DNA of 52,865 nucleotides from Kiritimatiellota bacterium (GCA_014381785.1 JACNKZ010000056.1:1-52865); one strand, 5' to 3'. Positions 6,556 to 15,372 are shown, counted from the stretch's first letter. Notes: generated by a model from the letters alone, not told the origin. Translations and numbers: made by a program.

Positions 6556-8520
6556 ATGAGCTGGAATGCGGGACTAACAGGACCACACCTGGAAATTGCC
6601 GAATCAACCGCCGACCGAATCAGGGTAATGGCCGGGCCAGGAACAGGGAAGAGTTTTGCGATGAAGCGCCGTATCGCCCGTTTGATCGAAGTAGACGGTG
6701 TTGATCCGGGGCGAATCCTTGCGGTTACTTTTACTCGAACAGCGGCACGTGACCTAGAGCAGGAACTTCAAAACATGGGAGTGGCCGGGTGCGAAAATAT
6801 TTCTGCGGGCACTCTGCATTCCTTCTGTTTCAAACTTCTTCTGAGGAATGATGTGTTCTCCTTCCTTGGGCGTGTTCCGCGAGGATTAATAACCTTCAAT
6901 AAAAGCGGCATTTATGGTTACGAGGTTCAACCGTTACTGGCGGATATTCAGACACTTGGGAACTTTGGCCCGCGACGGGATATGACCGCCCGTATCCGCG
7001 CGTTTGAAAGCGATTGGGCGCGGTTGCAAAATGAACAACCTGGCTGGCCGCTGGTTGCCATAGATCAACAATTCCACATTGTGCTGACGCAATGGCTTCA
7101 ATTTCACCGGGGTATGCTCATTGGTGAGCTTGTGCCTGAGGCATTGCGGTATATTCGCACCAACCCTGCAAGCCCTGCGCTGGACGAATATGATCACATT
7201 GTAGTTGATGAGTACCAAGATTTGAACAGAGCGGAGCAGGAGCTTATTGACATTCTCTCGGCGGGGAAAAATCTCTCTATCGTGGGGGATGTCGATCAAT
7301 CTATTTACCGTTTTAGGCACGCACATCCAGAAGGAATAGAGGATTTTAGTAATCGTCATCCAAATGTAGAAGACCATTCCCTTGATGAGTGTCGGCGCTG
7401 TCGTGAACTCATCGTTGATGTTTCGGATAGCGTTATCCGAGGCAATTATCCTCCGGGTACAAATCCTCGATTAGTGCCCTTTAATCAGCAACCGGGCCTT
7501 GCCACAGTTCGGGTTGTTCAGTGGCCTACATTAGACAATGAGGCCGATGGAATAGCAGCACTCATCGAAAATTTGGTCACCCAGAGAGGATTTAGCCCTG
7601 GAGACATTCTAGTGCTTTCACCTCGACGACTTATTGCAAATGAAATCAAGCAGCGTTTGGTAGCGTCCGGATCGGGAATTGTCGTTCATAGTTTCTATAA
7701 TGACAAACTTCTTGAACCCAGTGATGCTCAGGTTGCCATGACGAAGCTACAGCTTTTGAATGACGATACTGATCGAGTGGCTTTGCGGTATTGGCTTGGA
7801 GTCGGAAGTCCGTCTTGGCGCCACGGGCAGTATGCGACTCTTCGCGCACACTGCGAACAAAACGATCTTGCCCCTGCTGATGTGCTTGCTCAAGTCTCGA
7901 CCGGACAACTGCAATTGCCCGGCGTTAATCAGCTAGTAGCTCAATATCAGGCGCTGCAGACCGAGGTAAATCGACTTAACCAGTTGGATGTCACGGATCT
8001 TTTTGATGATCTTTTCCCCGCTGGTATCGCTTGGGCCGATCCAATTCGTGAATTAGTAACTGGGAAGATGGATGATGTTGAAGATGCTCAGGGCTTGCTT
8101 GATTTGTTGCGAACGGAAATTACCCAGCCAGAAATGCCAGCCGAAGGCGACTTCGTAAGAATCATGAGCTTGCATAAGTCGAAAGGATTGACCAGTCGTG
8201 TGACTATTATAGTGGGTTGTATGCGAGGCTTAATTCCGTTCATTAAGAAGGACCTTCCTCCAGCGGAACGACCGCAACACGAACAAGAACAGCGTCGCCT
8301 ATTCTATGTGGCAATGACCCGAGCAAAAGAGTGCTTATATCTTTCATCTGCAGTCCGCGTTCCAAGAGCAGTTGCAAACCGGGAGCTTAACGGTGTGGTT
8401 CTTCGCGGAGGAAATGCGCATGCTGGCAACACGATTGCATGTGAGTTTCTTAATGATCTTGGGCCGCATGCACCTGCGACACAGTTAGGAACAACATGGA
8501 TGGCCGGAGGGTTTCAATAA
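6556..8520 (+). CDS. UvrD/Rep-like superfamily 1 DNA helicase (island cargo gene A)
   Basis: 654 residues with all main SF1A motifs: Walker A GPGTGKS (27-33), TFTRTAA (about 58-64), DEYQD (about 218-222), GDVDQSIYRFR (near 245), SLHKSKGLT (near 538) and FYVAMTRAKE (near 584). It should be an ATP-driven 3'-5' DNA translocase or helicase. It is shorter than housekeeping UvrD (about 720) and its base composition is visibly more AT-rich than flanking genes, which suggests recent transfer. It lies between an hsdS tail and an hsdR head; the next start is 4 bp after its stop. A defence role is plausible from context, but no nuclease partner such as GajA is next to it. Confidence 0.88.
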   Translation: MSWNAGLTGPHLEIAESTADRIRVMAGPGTGKSFAMKRRIARLIEVDGVDPGRILAVTFTRTAARDLEQELQNMGVAGCENISAGTLHSFCFKLLLRNDVFSFLGRVPRGLITFNKSGIYGYEVQPLLADIQTLGNFGPRRDMTARIRAFESDWARLQNEQPGWPLVAIDQQFHIVLTQWLQFHRGMLIGELVPEALRYIRTNPASPALDEYDHIVVDEYQDLNRAEQELIDILSAGKNLSIVGDVDQSIYRFRHAHPEGIEDFSNRHPNVEDHSLDECRRCRELIVDVSDSVIRGNYPPGTNPRLVPFNQQPGLATVRVVQWPTLDNEADGIAALIENLVTQRGFSPGDILVLSPRRLIANEIKQRLVASGSGIVVHSFYNDKLLEPSDAQVAMTKLQLLNDDTDRVALRYWLGVGSPSWRHGQYATLRAHCEQNDLAPADVLAQVSTGQLQLPGVNQLVAQYQALQTEVNRLNQLDVTDLFDDLFPAGIAWADPIRELVTGKMDDVEDAQGLLDLLRTEITQPEMPAEGDFVRIMSLHKSKGLTSRVTIIVGCMRGLIPFIKKDLPPAERPQHEQEQRRLFYVAMTRAKECLYLSSAVRVPRAVANRELNGVVLRGGNAHAGNTIACEFLNDLGPHAPATQLGTTWMAGGFQ

Positions 8521-8524
8521 AGCT

Positions 8525-8635
8525 ATGCCCTTCATCTACACAGAAGATCAGTTAGTTGAGCAACCCGCCATCGGGTTGTTTGCGGAGCTTGGCTGGGCGA
8601 CGCTTTCGGGGCAAATTGAACTGGGGGAGGATTGA
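8525..8635 (+). pseudogene. hsdR 5' head joined to an hsdS 3' tail
   Basis: The short frame begins MPFIYTEDQLVEQPAIGLFA and continues ELGWAT, the conserved start of type I restriction endonuclease HsdR. From about 8603 it switches to LSGQIELGED and a stop, which resembles an HsdS C-terminus. The DNA TCGGGGCAAAT here is identical to that in the hsdS remnant at 6524-6534. It is therefore a deletion junction: hsdR codons 1 to about 26 fused to the last codons of an hsdS. Confidence 0.72.
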
Positions 8636-8638
8636 GGT

Positions 8639-11323
8639 ATGGCCGAAACCACATGTCCGCAGTGTAGAACGAAGTTGCAGTATGATGCCGGGCGGCTTGG
8701 CCCGACGACGATGATACGATGTCCCGCCTGTAAGCAGACGTTTCGTCCTTTGCTGTCAGCGAAATCCCAAAAGGTTCGTAGCAACAAACTCAATGGTAAA
8801 ATAATCGGAGGGGTTGTTCTGCTCGGCCTGATCATTTTAGGCTTTGTGGTTTCTAATATGTCTTCAGAGGACAGGCCCCACCTACAAAAGCCGAAGCCTA
8901 TCGGTTCTCAGTGGGTTCAAGCAAATTACCGTGGGCTTGTGGATATGAACCAGCTTGTCCAATCCGGCCAAAGCATTAGTGAAGCGATTTCCGATGGGGT
9001 CAATAGTTCACACCAAAAGGGGCAGTTGCAGCCGTTTCTTGATCCATTCTCCAGTCTGTTGCCGCACGTGCTGGATGTGCTTGAGGGTGGTCCGGGCAGT
9101 TTCCCGCGAACCAGTGTGATTGATGAGTTGCCGGGCAACGTCTCTAGACCGGCGTGGGCTGCTATCCTGGAAGGTGGAAGGATTGTTGTGACCGATGACG
9201 GAAATGGTGAGGCCAGCGTGTTCGTCCCGGGAGCAAATGCAAAGAAAGCCTATGAGACGTCCTACGGCGTGATCCGGCATGTGCTGGCGTCTCTGTTGCC
9301 GCCGGACGGCCAGCCGCTAAAAGTCAGTACGTATGCTTACCTGAATAACTACGCTTTGTGTGAGCTTAAGCTGTGTCCTGATCCGTTTGTTGTAGAAGCG
9401 GTTGCTTTTCCGGGTCCGGCAGGTAAAACCCCTCTGGATCTGGACTCTCTCAGCGATTTCTTTGCTCAGGGCTATGAATTGGCCGGTGGCTCGATGGATG
9501 CTGGAAACCAACTTGTTCTCGTCGGAAAGAAAGCAGGCAAGCAAACACTGGATTCTGCGCCTGTCGAGTTGTCCGACCTGGCCGTTGCCTATCGTGCGGT
9601 ATTCCATGCGGGAGACAACCAGGCGTTTATCAGTTTAGACCCGCATCGTAATCCCACTTATGTGAACGTGAATTTTGGCGGCTATCTGGAAGATACGCGT
9701 ATCGGTTCGGTTGTCCTAGAGTCTGACAAGCGGTTTAAGACGATTACATCCGGCCTCGATCCTACGTCATTTGTTGACCTTCGCGACACGATTCGTTCAC
9801 ACGTACCAACCTTTGCAACGTCTTCAGAGAGAGATTTGGCGCAGCCCGGCGTTGGGCAGAGCGGATGGCAGGGAACACGTTTCTGGTTTTATCCCGACTC
9901 GGTGGAAATTGAGGCCAGTCTGGACTACCGGCAGGGCGTAATAGCCAAAGCGCAGTTCACAGCAGATGCCGAACGGTCAAGAGATGACTTTGGGTCAACA
10001 GAAGCGTTTGATCGACTTAAGAAGGCCCAGCTAAGCCCCGCTATCCGGACGAATATCAACGATCTCAACCAGAACTATGCCCAGTATGCGTCCTTCTTCC
10101 CTGAGCTTCGAGAATTATCCAATGTAGCTCGATTGATGGGCCTCTGCATCTGGCTGCAAAAGGCGAATCTCGATCAAAAGCTGGATTTAGAGGAACTTCT
10201 GTCCGTAGAGCTGCCTGCTGTCCATACGCCTAGAACGAAACGCCAGCTAATTTCCGCAACTGTGTTTTCAACTGAAAAGGGGAGCGCCCCCCCGCTTTCC
10301 GATATAGCAGCGCGCGCAATGGTGCGCTACCTAACTCCACTGCTCGACAAAACGGTTAACGAGGTTTTTTCTTCTGATGAGCTTCTCGCTGATTTTCTGG
10401 CTGAATCTTCCGGAACGCAGGATGCCGGGTCGCCGAGCTATCTGTACAAAGCGCAAACGTTCCGCAATCTGCACGGCAACGAACGGGTTTCTCAGCTTAT
10501 AACAGACCGGCAGGCGCTCCTTGCATTTGCTTCGGTGACGGCTGGTATGATAGATGCGCCTATGCCCCCGTCGTTATTGGCTCTGGAAAACCTCATTGAC
10601 TCTAAAAGCGCAGATATTGACCGCCTCGATGAGCGATTGCAGGCCATGAAAGCGAGTATGGCCCGAGCCAGCGGTAGCGAATACAATTCATATGTGCCTA
10701 CCTATAACGCTCTAGCCAACGAGATTAACTCGGCCCAGACTGAAGTGAACCGGCTCATCGAACAGTACAATGCGAAGGGAAGCTATAGTCAGAAGGCTTG
10801 TGAAATTTCCGGTGGAATTGGTCTTGAGCCAGATAAATTTAAACTTCGTAAAACGAAAACTTCGCCGCTGTTGGATCAGGCCAGGCGCATCGTCAATTCA
10901 ACGGATGCATCCCTTATGTGGCAGGGCGAGCAATGGGCGCGGTCAACGCCCACCGAGGTTCCTCGTCCAAGAAAAGCTCCACAGTTGAAAAAAGGATGGA
11001 CCGCTGAAGAATCACTCCAGACCGAAACAACGACACGATTATCTGCCGCATCAGATGACGGAGCGCATTACTGGCGTTCGAGCAATAGTTTAGCCGGTAG
11101 CTGGAAGGATCTTTCCGTTCGCGCTCATGTAACGACCGAGCGCATATATGATGCCTCCACCCGTCAACTGCAGATTGCGAATTTCAACTCTGGCGAGCTC
11201 AAAGAATGTATTATTGGGCGATATGATGGCAGAAGCAGCATTGTGTTTTCCAAATCGCCTCGACAGAACATTTCAAGCCCTTCCCAGCCGCCAAATTGGT
11301 GGCAAGAACAACCGGTTGAATGA
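8639..11323 (+). CDS. Zinc-ribbon, single-pass membrane protein of unknown function (island cargo gene B)
   Basis: 894 residues. An N-terminal MJ0042-type zinc ribbon has C6/C9 and C28/C31. One hydrophobic segment at about 54-73 is followed by a long soluble part with no family I recognise. A charged helical stretch around 645-715 is probably coiled coil, and the end is Pro/Trp-rich. With basic residues before the hydrophobic segment, the ribbon should be cytoplasmic and the large part outside the cytoplasm. A strong ribosome site (GGGGGAGG) lies just before the ATG, and its stop TGA overlaps the ATG of the second hsdR head. It is carried with the helicase gene on the restriction-remnant island, so a phage-defence or DNA-processing role is possible but unproven. 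Confidence 0.75.
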   Translation: MAETTCPQCRTKLQYDAGRLGPTTMIRCPACKQTFRPLLSAKSQKVRSNKLNGKIIGGVVLLGLIILGFVVSNMSSEDRPHLQKPKPIGSQWVQANYRGLVDMNQLVQSGQSISEAISDGVNSSHQKGQLQPFLDPFSSLLPHVLDVLEGGPGSFPRTSVIDELPGNVSRPAWAAILEGGRIVVTDDGNGEASVFVPGANAKKAYETSYGVIRHVLASLLPPDGQPLKVSTYAYLNNYALCELKLCPDPFVVEAVAFPGPAGKTPLDLDSLSDFFAQGYELAGGSMDAGNQLVLVGKKAGKQTLDSAPVELSDLAVAYRAVFHAGDNQAFISLDPHRNPTYVNVNFGGYLEDTRIGSVVLESDKRFKTITSGLDPTSFVDLRDTIRSHVPTFATSSERDLAQPGVGQSGWQGTRFWFYPDSVEIEASLDYRQGVIAKAQFTADAERSRDDFGSTEAFDRLKKAQLSPAIRTNINDLNQNYAQYASFFPELRELSNVARLMGLCIWLQKANLDQKLDLEELLSVELPAVHTPRTKRQLISATVFSTEKGSAPPLSDIAARAMVRYLTPLLDKTVNEVFSSDELLADFLAESSGTQDAGSPSYLYKAQTFRNLHGNERVSQLITDRQALLAFASVTAGMIDAPMPPSLLALENLIDSKSADIDRLDERLQAMKASMARASGSEYNSYVPTYNALANEINSAQTEVNRLIEQYNAKGSYSQKACEISGGIGLEPDKFKLRKTKTSPLLDQARRIVNSTDASLMWQGEQWARSTPTEVPRPRKAPQLKKGWTAEESLQTETTTRLSAASDDGAHYWRSSNSLAGSWKDLSVRAHVTTERIYDASTRQLQIANFNSGELKECIIGRYDGRSSIVFSKSPRQNISSPSQPPNWWQEQPVE

Positions 11324-11382
11324 TGACATACGCCTACACAGAAGATCAACTGGTCGAGCAGCCAGCCTCTTTAAAGCGATAG
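11323..11382 (+). pseudogene. Second hsdR 5' head remnant
   Basis: Reads MTYAYTEDQLVEQPA and then SLKR and a stop. CTACACAGAAGATCA is identical to the first head at 8535-8550. The start overlaps the stop of the zinc-ribbon gene, as in an intact operon. Homology ends after about 14 codons, which marks the right edge of the island. Confidence 0.72.
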
Positions 11383-11402
11383 AGATGCTGCCCCTTTTTA
11401 CC

Positions 11403-11421
11403 TTTTTCCAATGCTTGGAAA
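11403..11421. repeat. TTTTTCCAA palindrome at the island edge
   Basis: TTTTTCCAATGCTTGGAAA, directly abutting the stop codon of the convergent GH67-like gene at 11422. It could act as a hairpin for either transcript, but no T-run follows on the plus strand. Confidence 0.75.
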
Positions 11422-13158
11422 CTATTTAAAAACGGAGTTGATGCCCATGGCCTGTTCCTGGGCGAAGTCGGGGAAGATGCGGCGGTTGGCGCGCCGGACA
11501 AGCGGTCCGAGCAGGGTGTAGAGGGTGACAGCGAGCAGGCGGTCGAGCATGCGGTAGCCGCGGTGCTGGCGGAACAGGATTTTTATAATCCTGTGCAGAT
11601 GAGTCCGGCGCAGCGGAAATGGTTTGGGGTCAATCTGGACGGCGTAACGCGGTTCGGGCCATTTCGCCTCGTAGTTTTCTTTCATGCGCGCAAGCAGTTT
11701 TAGGGTGCGCTGCGGGTGGGGCAGAAAGTAGTAGGCGCGGGCGGCGGCGATGATGCGGAAGGTGTCGTGTTGAAAGTCAAAGCATTCCTGCGGCAGTCCC
11801 AGTTCTCCGGCCAGTTCTTTCATGCGGCGGATGTTTTTCAATGCCTGATATCCGGTGCGGACCAGCTCGCGGCCGGTGTTGGCGGAGATGTAGCAGCGGA
11901 GCACTTTGCGAACCAGATGGCTGATGAGAATGTGCTTCCAGTAGACGGCAATCAGCGGCGGCAGGCGTAAGCGCCGGAAGAAAATGCGACGGGTGGCGAA
12001 TTCATCGATGTAGAGCAGGTGTTTGATGGTGTGTTCGGACAGTTCCATCAGCTCGCGCAGCGGCTGCCAGTTCGGTGTGCCGAGATGCTGTTTACACCAG
12101 GCCTGCAGCGCCTGATCCGCAGTGAGTTTGTCGCGGAAAACGCGCAGCGTTACGTAGGTGTTGATTTCGTTCCAGACGCCTTCTTTTTCGAGCAGCGTCA
12201 GGCAGCGGAAGCCGCTCCATCCACCGCTCTGGCACCAGACGGAGATGCCGGCCATGTTGCGCGCGGAGACAAGCTGTTTGCGAATGGCTTCGTAGTCGTG
12301 GCCGACGTATGACGGGTAGCGCCCGAAGCCCTCGTATTCGCGGCGGCACTGCAGCTCGATCAGTTTGCGGTGGTCGCTTTCAAAAAAGAGCTTGTTCAGC
12401 GGCAGATAGCGAAAAAAATCGGACTCGCCGTACTTCATGGAGATGATGAGGTTCGGGCTGTGCAGGTCATCAAAGAGCTGATGGAATGTTTCCTTGTTCC
12501 AGATCAGATCGCCCAGTTTACTGACGCCGACCGTCCAGGTCCGGAAAATCAGCAGTTTGCCGTGTGTTTCAAAAACGGGCAGCAGGGCTTTGAGCATTTG
12601 TCGCGCCTGCCCGGGTGTGTTGAGAACGATTCGGCTTTGGAAGTCTCCCTCCACATCCACACCGTCGCTTTCGCCGATGCGGAAAATGATGCCGGCGGTC
12701 TCAGGGAAATCCTCGAAAAATTGCCGGCAGCTTTCGGCGGCAAAGGCTCGGGTTTTCTTTGGGTTGTTTTCGAGGCGCTGATGAATGATCGGATTGAAAA
12801 AAAGCAGATCGGTTGTGATGAACATCTTCAGCCCGGTCTCGGCGGCGATTTGGAACAAGGTTCGGTACAGGGCGCGGTACTGCTCAATTTTTTGGCGGAG
12901 CGCTTCCGGGTAGAGCGGGTCGGGAGTGAGGTGCGCGAGGTCGTCGAGGGTGATCGCATTGTAGCCGATTTCCGAGGCCCGGCCGGCAAACGTCCTGAAA
13001 TCCTCTTCAATCTGCACCCGTCGTTCCGTCGCAATGGTGCCGGACGAATCGAGATCCGAGAAATCGATTTTCGACCAGTTGATTTCTTTGCGGCAATTGT
13101 TCCGGAAAAACGGACCGATCCCGTCGATAATTAAAAGCTGTTCATCCAAGTATTTCAT
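11422..13158 (-). CDS. GH67-like TIM-barrel protein, function unknown
   Basis: 578 residues without a signal peptide. The central part resembles alpha-glucuronidase-type (GH67) barrels: IISMKYGESDFF, then LIELQCRREYEGFGRYPSYV, which recalls the VQIKYGPIDF and EFQITQEY blocks of that family as I remember them, and GVWNEINTYV. The N-terminal GIGPFFRNN and YNAITLDDLAHLT also look like barrel strands. The C-terminal 150 residues are Arg-rich and helical. It is shorter than secreted GH67 enzymes. The assignment is distant, so catalytic activity should not be assumed. Downstream on this strand is the accessory island. Confidence 0.5.
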   Translation of the reverse strand: MKYLDEQLLIIDGIGPFFRNNCRKEINWSKIDFSDLDSSGTIATERRVQIEEDFRTFAGRASEIGYNAITLDDLAHLTPDPLYPEALRQKIEQYRALYRTLFQIAAETGLKMFITTDLLFFNPIIHQRLENNPKKTRAFAAESCRQFFEDFPETAGIIFRIGESDGVDVEGDFQSRIVLNTPGQARQMLKALLPVFETHGKLLIFRTWTVGVSKLGDLIWNKETFHQLFDDLHSPNLIISMKYGESDFFRYLPLNKLFFESDHRKLIELQCRREYEGFGRYPSYVGHDYEAIRKQLVSARNMAGISVWCQSGGWSGFRCLTLLEKEGVWNEINTYVTLRVFRDKLTADQALQAWCKQHLGTPNWQPLRELMELSEHTIKHLLYIDEFATRRIFFRRLRLPPLIAVYWKHILISHLVRKVLRCYISANTGRELVRTGYQALKNIRRMKELAGELGLPQECFDFQHDTFRIIAAARAYYFLPHPQRTLKLLARMKENYEAKWPEPRYAVQIDPKPFPLRRTHLHRIIKILFRQHRGYRMLDRLLAVTLYTLLGPLVRRANRRIFPDFAQEQAMGINSVFK

Positions 13159-13318
13159 TCACGGCAGGTTAGCCGTTGATTGTTAGGATTTGATCAGCAG
13201 AATGTTATCAATGACTGTTTGATCGGGAGTTGCAGGCGGAATCATTCGCCTTTGATTTTTGTCAATTTTCTAACACAGTCCGAACCGCGTCTGAACAAAG
13301 CTCTGCAAGACTCCCGGA

Positions 13319-13939
13319 ATGAGATGGCGTATTTTTATTATGGTTTGGCTGGCATTCGCAGCCTTTGGAGACGGTCTGGATCTGCATGAACCGGCCCGAA
13401 CGCTGTTGAGCCGCAATCCGATTCATCTGACCGGCGGCGGGCGGGTGGAGATTGCGTTTCAGGATGCGGTAGGCATTCTGGATCACGAGGATTTACTGAC
13501 GGCGATTCAGCTCGGCTATGCCGCGCTGCTTCCCGAGGGGGAAGCGCCGGAGTTCACCGTTACAAAAACCGGGCCCGGCAGGTATCACTATGTGAACCGC
13601 AAGGGGCAGGAGACCTCGATCGAAGAGGTGATGATCCAAACCGTTGCGGGAAAAAGCGTCCAGGTGGCTCTATACTCTGAAGGTGTCCGTTTCTTCGGTT
13701 CCTATCAATCGCTCTATCAGATAGAGGTTATCCCGACGGATGAGGGGCAGGTGGACTATCAGGTGACGGTCTATGCCCGTCCGGAATCGGCCGCCATCCG
13801 TCTGTTCGCGCGGGTAACTCCGGTGGAACTTTATTTTCGTCACAAACTCAACGAGATGACCGGACTGGTTATCGAGGTTTGCAATCAGATCAAAAAAGCA
13901 GAAACCCAAAAGGAGCATCATGTTGTCTATTCGTTTTAA
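13319..13939 (+). CDS. Small secreted protein of unknown function
   Basis: 206 residues. The start RWRIFIMVWLAFAAFGDG looks like a signal peptide, followed by a mixed alpha/beta domain with no known motif. It overlaps the next gene by 20 bp in another frame, so the two are probably translated together. A weaker alternative start is the second ATG at 13340. No strong ribosome site is visible. Confidence 0.6.
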   Translation: MRWRIFIMVWLAFAAFGDGLDLHEPARTLLSRNPIHLTGGGRVEIAFQDAVGILDHEDLLTAIQLGYAALLPEGEAPEFTVTKTGPGRYHYVNRKGQETSIEEVMIQTVAGKSVQVALYSEGVRFFGSYQSLYQIEVIPTDEGQVDYQVTVYARPESAAIRLFARVTPVELYFRHKLNEMTGLVIEVCNQIKKAETQKEHHVVYSF

Positions 13940-14576
13940 AAACACATTGTCGCGCGTCGATCGTCTTCGCGGCATTGTAGAGCAGATCCGCCGGGTCCCC
14001 GCCGGGGAGGCGCTGAGCTCCGTGCTGCTGACCCGCCTCGTTTTTGCGTGGGGAAACTTCGGCTACTCTGCAAGCATCCGTTACCTTCAGCAGATTGACC
14101 GGCTCTTCCGGCTCAGCGAGGGAGCGGTGCTGGAGTGCGGCTCGGGCGCCAGTACCCTGCTGCTGGCGTTGCTTGCCGAAAAATATGACCGCCATGTGTG
14201 GTCGTTCGAAAATCACGATGAATGGGGCCGCCACATTCGGGAAATTACCCGCTCATTTGGTTTAGACCGGCTTGAGGTTTGCCGAACACCACTCCGCAGC
14301 TATGGAACCTATGAGTGGTACGAGCTGCCGCTTTGCCCGTTGCCGCATGATTTTGGTTTGGTGGTGTGCGACGGCCCGCCCGGAACCATTCAGGGAGGCC
14401 GGTACGGACTGATACCCGTCATGGAAAAATATCTCCGTGCCGACTGTCGCATCCTGCTCGATGACACCAACCGCCTCAAAGAAAAGGCGTTGATTCAGCG
14501 CTGGGCAAATGAGCGCCGCCTCATATGGAGTCCGCTTGGATCGACCGGTCGCTGCACCGAAATCGCTTTTGCCTGA
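13920..14576 (+). CDS. Class I SAM-dependent methyltransferase-like protein
   Basis: 218 residues. VLECGSGASTLLLA is a glycine-rich SAM-binding loop, WSFENHDEWGRHI follows the second strand, and VVCDGPPG and ILLDDTNR lie at the later strand ends. A GGAG site precedes the ATG inside the end of the previous gene. The acceptor is unknown. The gene ends just before a TTTTCCAA palindrome. Confidence 0.65.
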   Translation: MLSIRFKNTLSRVDRLRGIVEQIRRVPAGEALSSVLLTRLVFAWGNFGYSASIRYLQQIDRLFRLSEGAVLECGSGASTLLLALLAEKYDRHVWSFENHDEWGRHIREITRSFGLDRLEVCRTPLRSYGTYEWYELPLCPLPHDFGLVVCDGPPGTIQGGRYGLIPVMEKYLRADCRILLDDTNRLKEKALIQRWANERRLIWSPLGSTGRCTEIAFA

Positions 14577-14595
14577 TTTTTCCAAACATTGGAAA
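14577..14595. repeat. TTTTTCCAA palindrome after the methyltransferase gene
   Basis: TTTTTCCAAACATTGGAAA directly follows the stop codon. It may form a 3' hairpin, but there is no T-run after it. Confidence 0.75.
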
Positions 14596-14597
14596 CC

Positions 14598-14651
14598 TGT
14601 TTTTAACAGTCGCCTTATCAAATCGTAACAGGACTGTTATTCACTGTTCAC
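14598..14651 (+). promoter_or_regulatory. Putative operator with CTGTT/AACAG half-sites
   Basis: Five CTGTT or AACAG half-sites occur in 54 bp: 14598, 14605, 14627, 14634 and 14644. TAACAG-GA-CTGTTA (14626-14639) is a perfect palindrome. CTGTTATTCACTGTTCAC (14634-14651) resembles a Pho box of two CTGT repeats, but with 10 bp rather than 11 bp between repeats. It lies 29 bp before the start of the PhoB-like regulator, so autoregulation is a reasonable guess. Confidence 0.5.
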
Positions 14652-14679
14652 CGAAACATTTAGTTCCGGGGGAGTGATA

Positions 14680-15372
14680 ATGACGAAATCGAGCATCTTG
14701 ATCATCGAAGACGAAGAGGATATTCGCGAGCTGGTAAAATATAACCTGCAGCGGGAAAACTTCGCCGTGCTGGAAGCAGGGACCGGAGAGGCCGGATTGA
14801 AGATGGTGGAACGCACCACTCCCGATCTGATTTTACTCGACCTGATGCTGCCCGGCAAAGACGGACTGGAAATCTGCCGTATTCTTAAACGCGACGAGCG
14901 TACGCGCCACATTCCCGTGGTCATGATGACCGCCCGCGGAGAAGAGAGCGATATTGTCACTGGGCTGGAGCTGGGTGCAGAAGATTACATTGTAAAGCCG
15001 TTCAGCCCGAAAGTGCTGACCGCCCGGGTGAAAGCCGTTCTGCGCCGCAACGCCTCCGCACCGGAGCTGGCTCCCGAAGATGTCATTAAAATTCATGACA
15101 TGGTGATTCACCCCGGACGGCATGAAGTGCGGGTAAAAGACAAGCCGGTTGACCTGACCGCCACGGAGTTCCGGCTGCTGCATTTTCTGGCCCGCCGCCC
15201 CGGCTGGGTCTTCACACGCTACCAGATTGTTGATGCCGTTCACGGCGAAGACTATCCGGTGACCGAGCGTTCAGTCGATGTGCAGATCGTCGGCCTGCGC
15301 CGAAAACTCAAGCGCGCCGGCAACTACATCGAAACGGTCCGCAGCGTCGGCTACCGCTTCCGCGACAAGTAA
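14680..15372 (+). CDS. phoB: OmpR/PhoB-type response regulator
   Basis: 230 residues: a receiver domain with the acidic pair ED near 10, the phosphorylated Asp in LILLDLMLPGKDGLE, the Thr in VVMMTAR and the Lys in YIVKPFSP, followed by a winged-helix DNA-binding domain (DLTATEFRLLHFLARRPGWV, then ERSVDVQIVGLRRKL and VRSVGYRF). ATG 14680 is preferred over GTG 14674 because GGGGGAG sits at the right distance. No histidine kinase gene is adjacent. Sequence is closest in feel to PhoB, but many OmpR-family regulators look alike, so the symbol is tentative. Confidence 0.8.
   Translation: MTKSSILIIEDEEDIRELVKYNLQRENFAVLEAGTGEAGLKMVERTTPDLILLDLMLPGKDGLEICRILKRDERTRHIPVVMMTARGEESDIVTGLELGAEDYIVKPFSPKVLTARVKAVLRRNASAPELAPEDVIKIHDMVIHPGRHEVRVKDKPVDLTATEFRLLHFLARRPGWVFTRYQIVDAVHGEDYPVTERSVDVQIVGLRRKLKRAGNYIETVRSVGYRFRDK

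Noticed and set aside
6556-8520. Gabija GajB assignment for the helicase
   Set aside because: No GajA-like ATPase-nuclease neighbour and the protein is longer than GajB; left as a generic SF1 helicase.
14674-14679. GTG start two codons before the PhoB-like ATG
   Set aside because: The ribosome site overlaps it; ATG 14680 has correct spacing.
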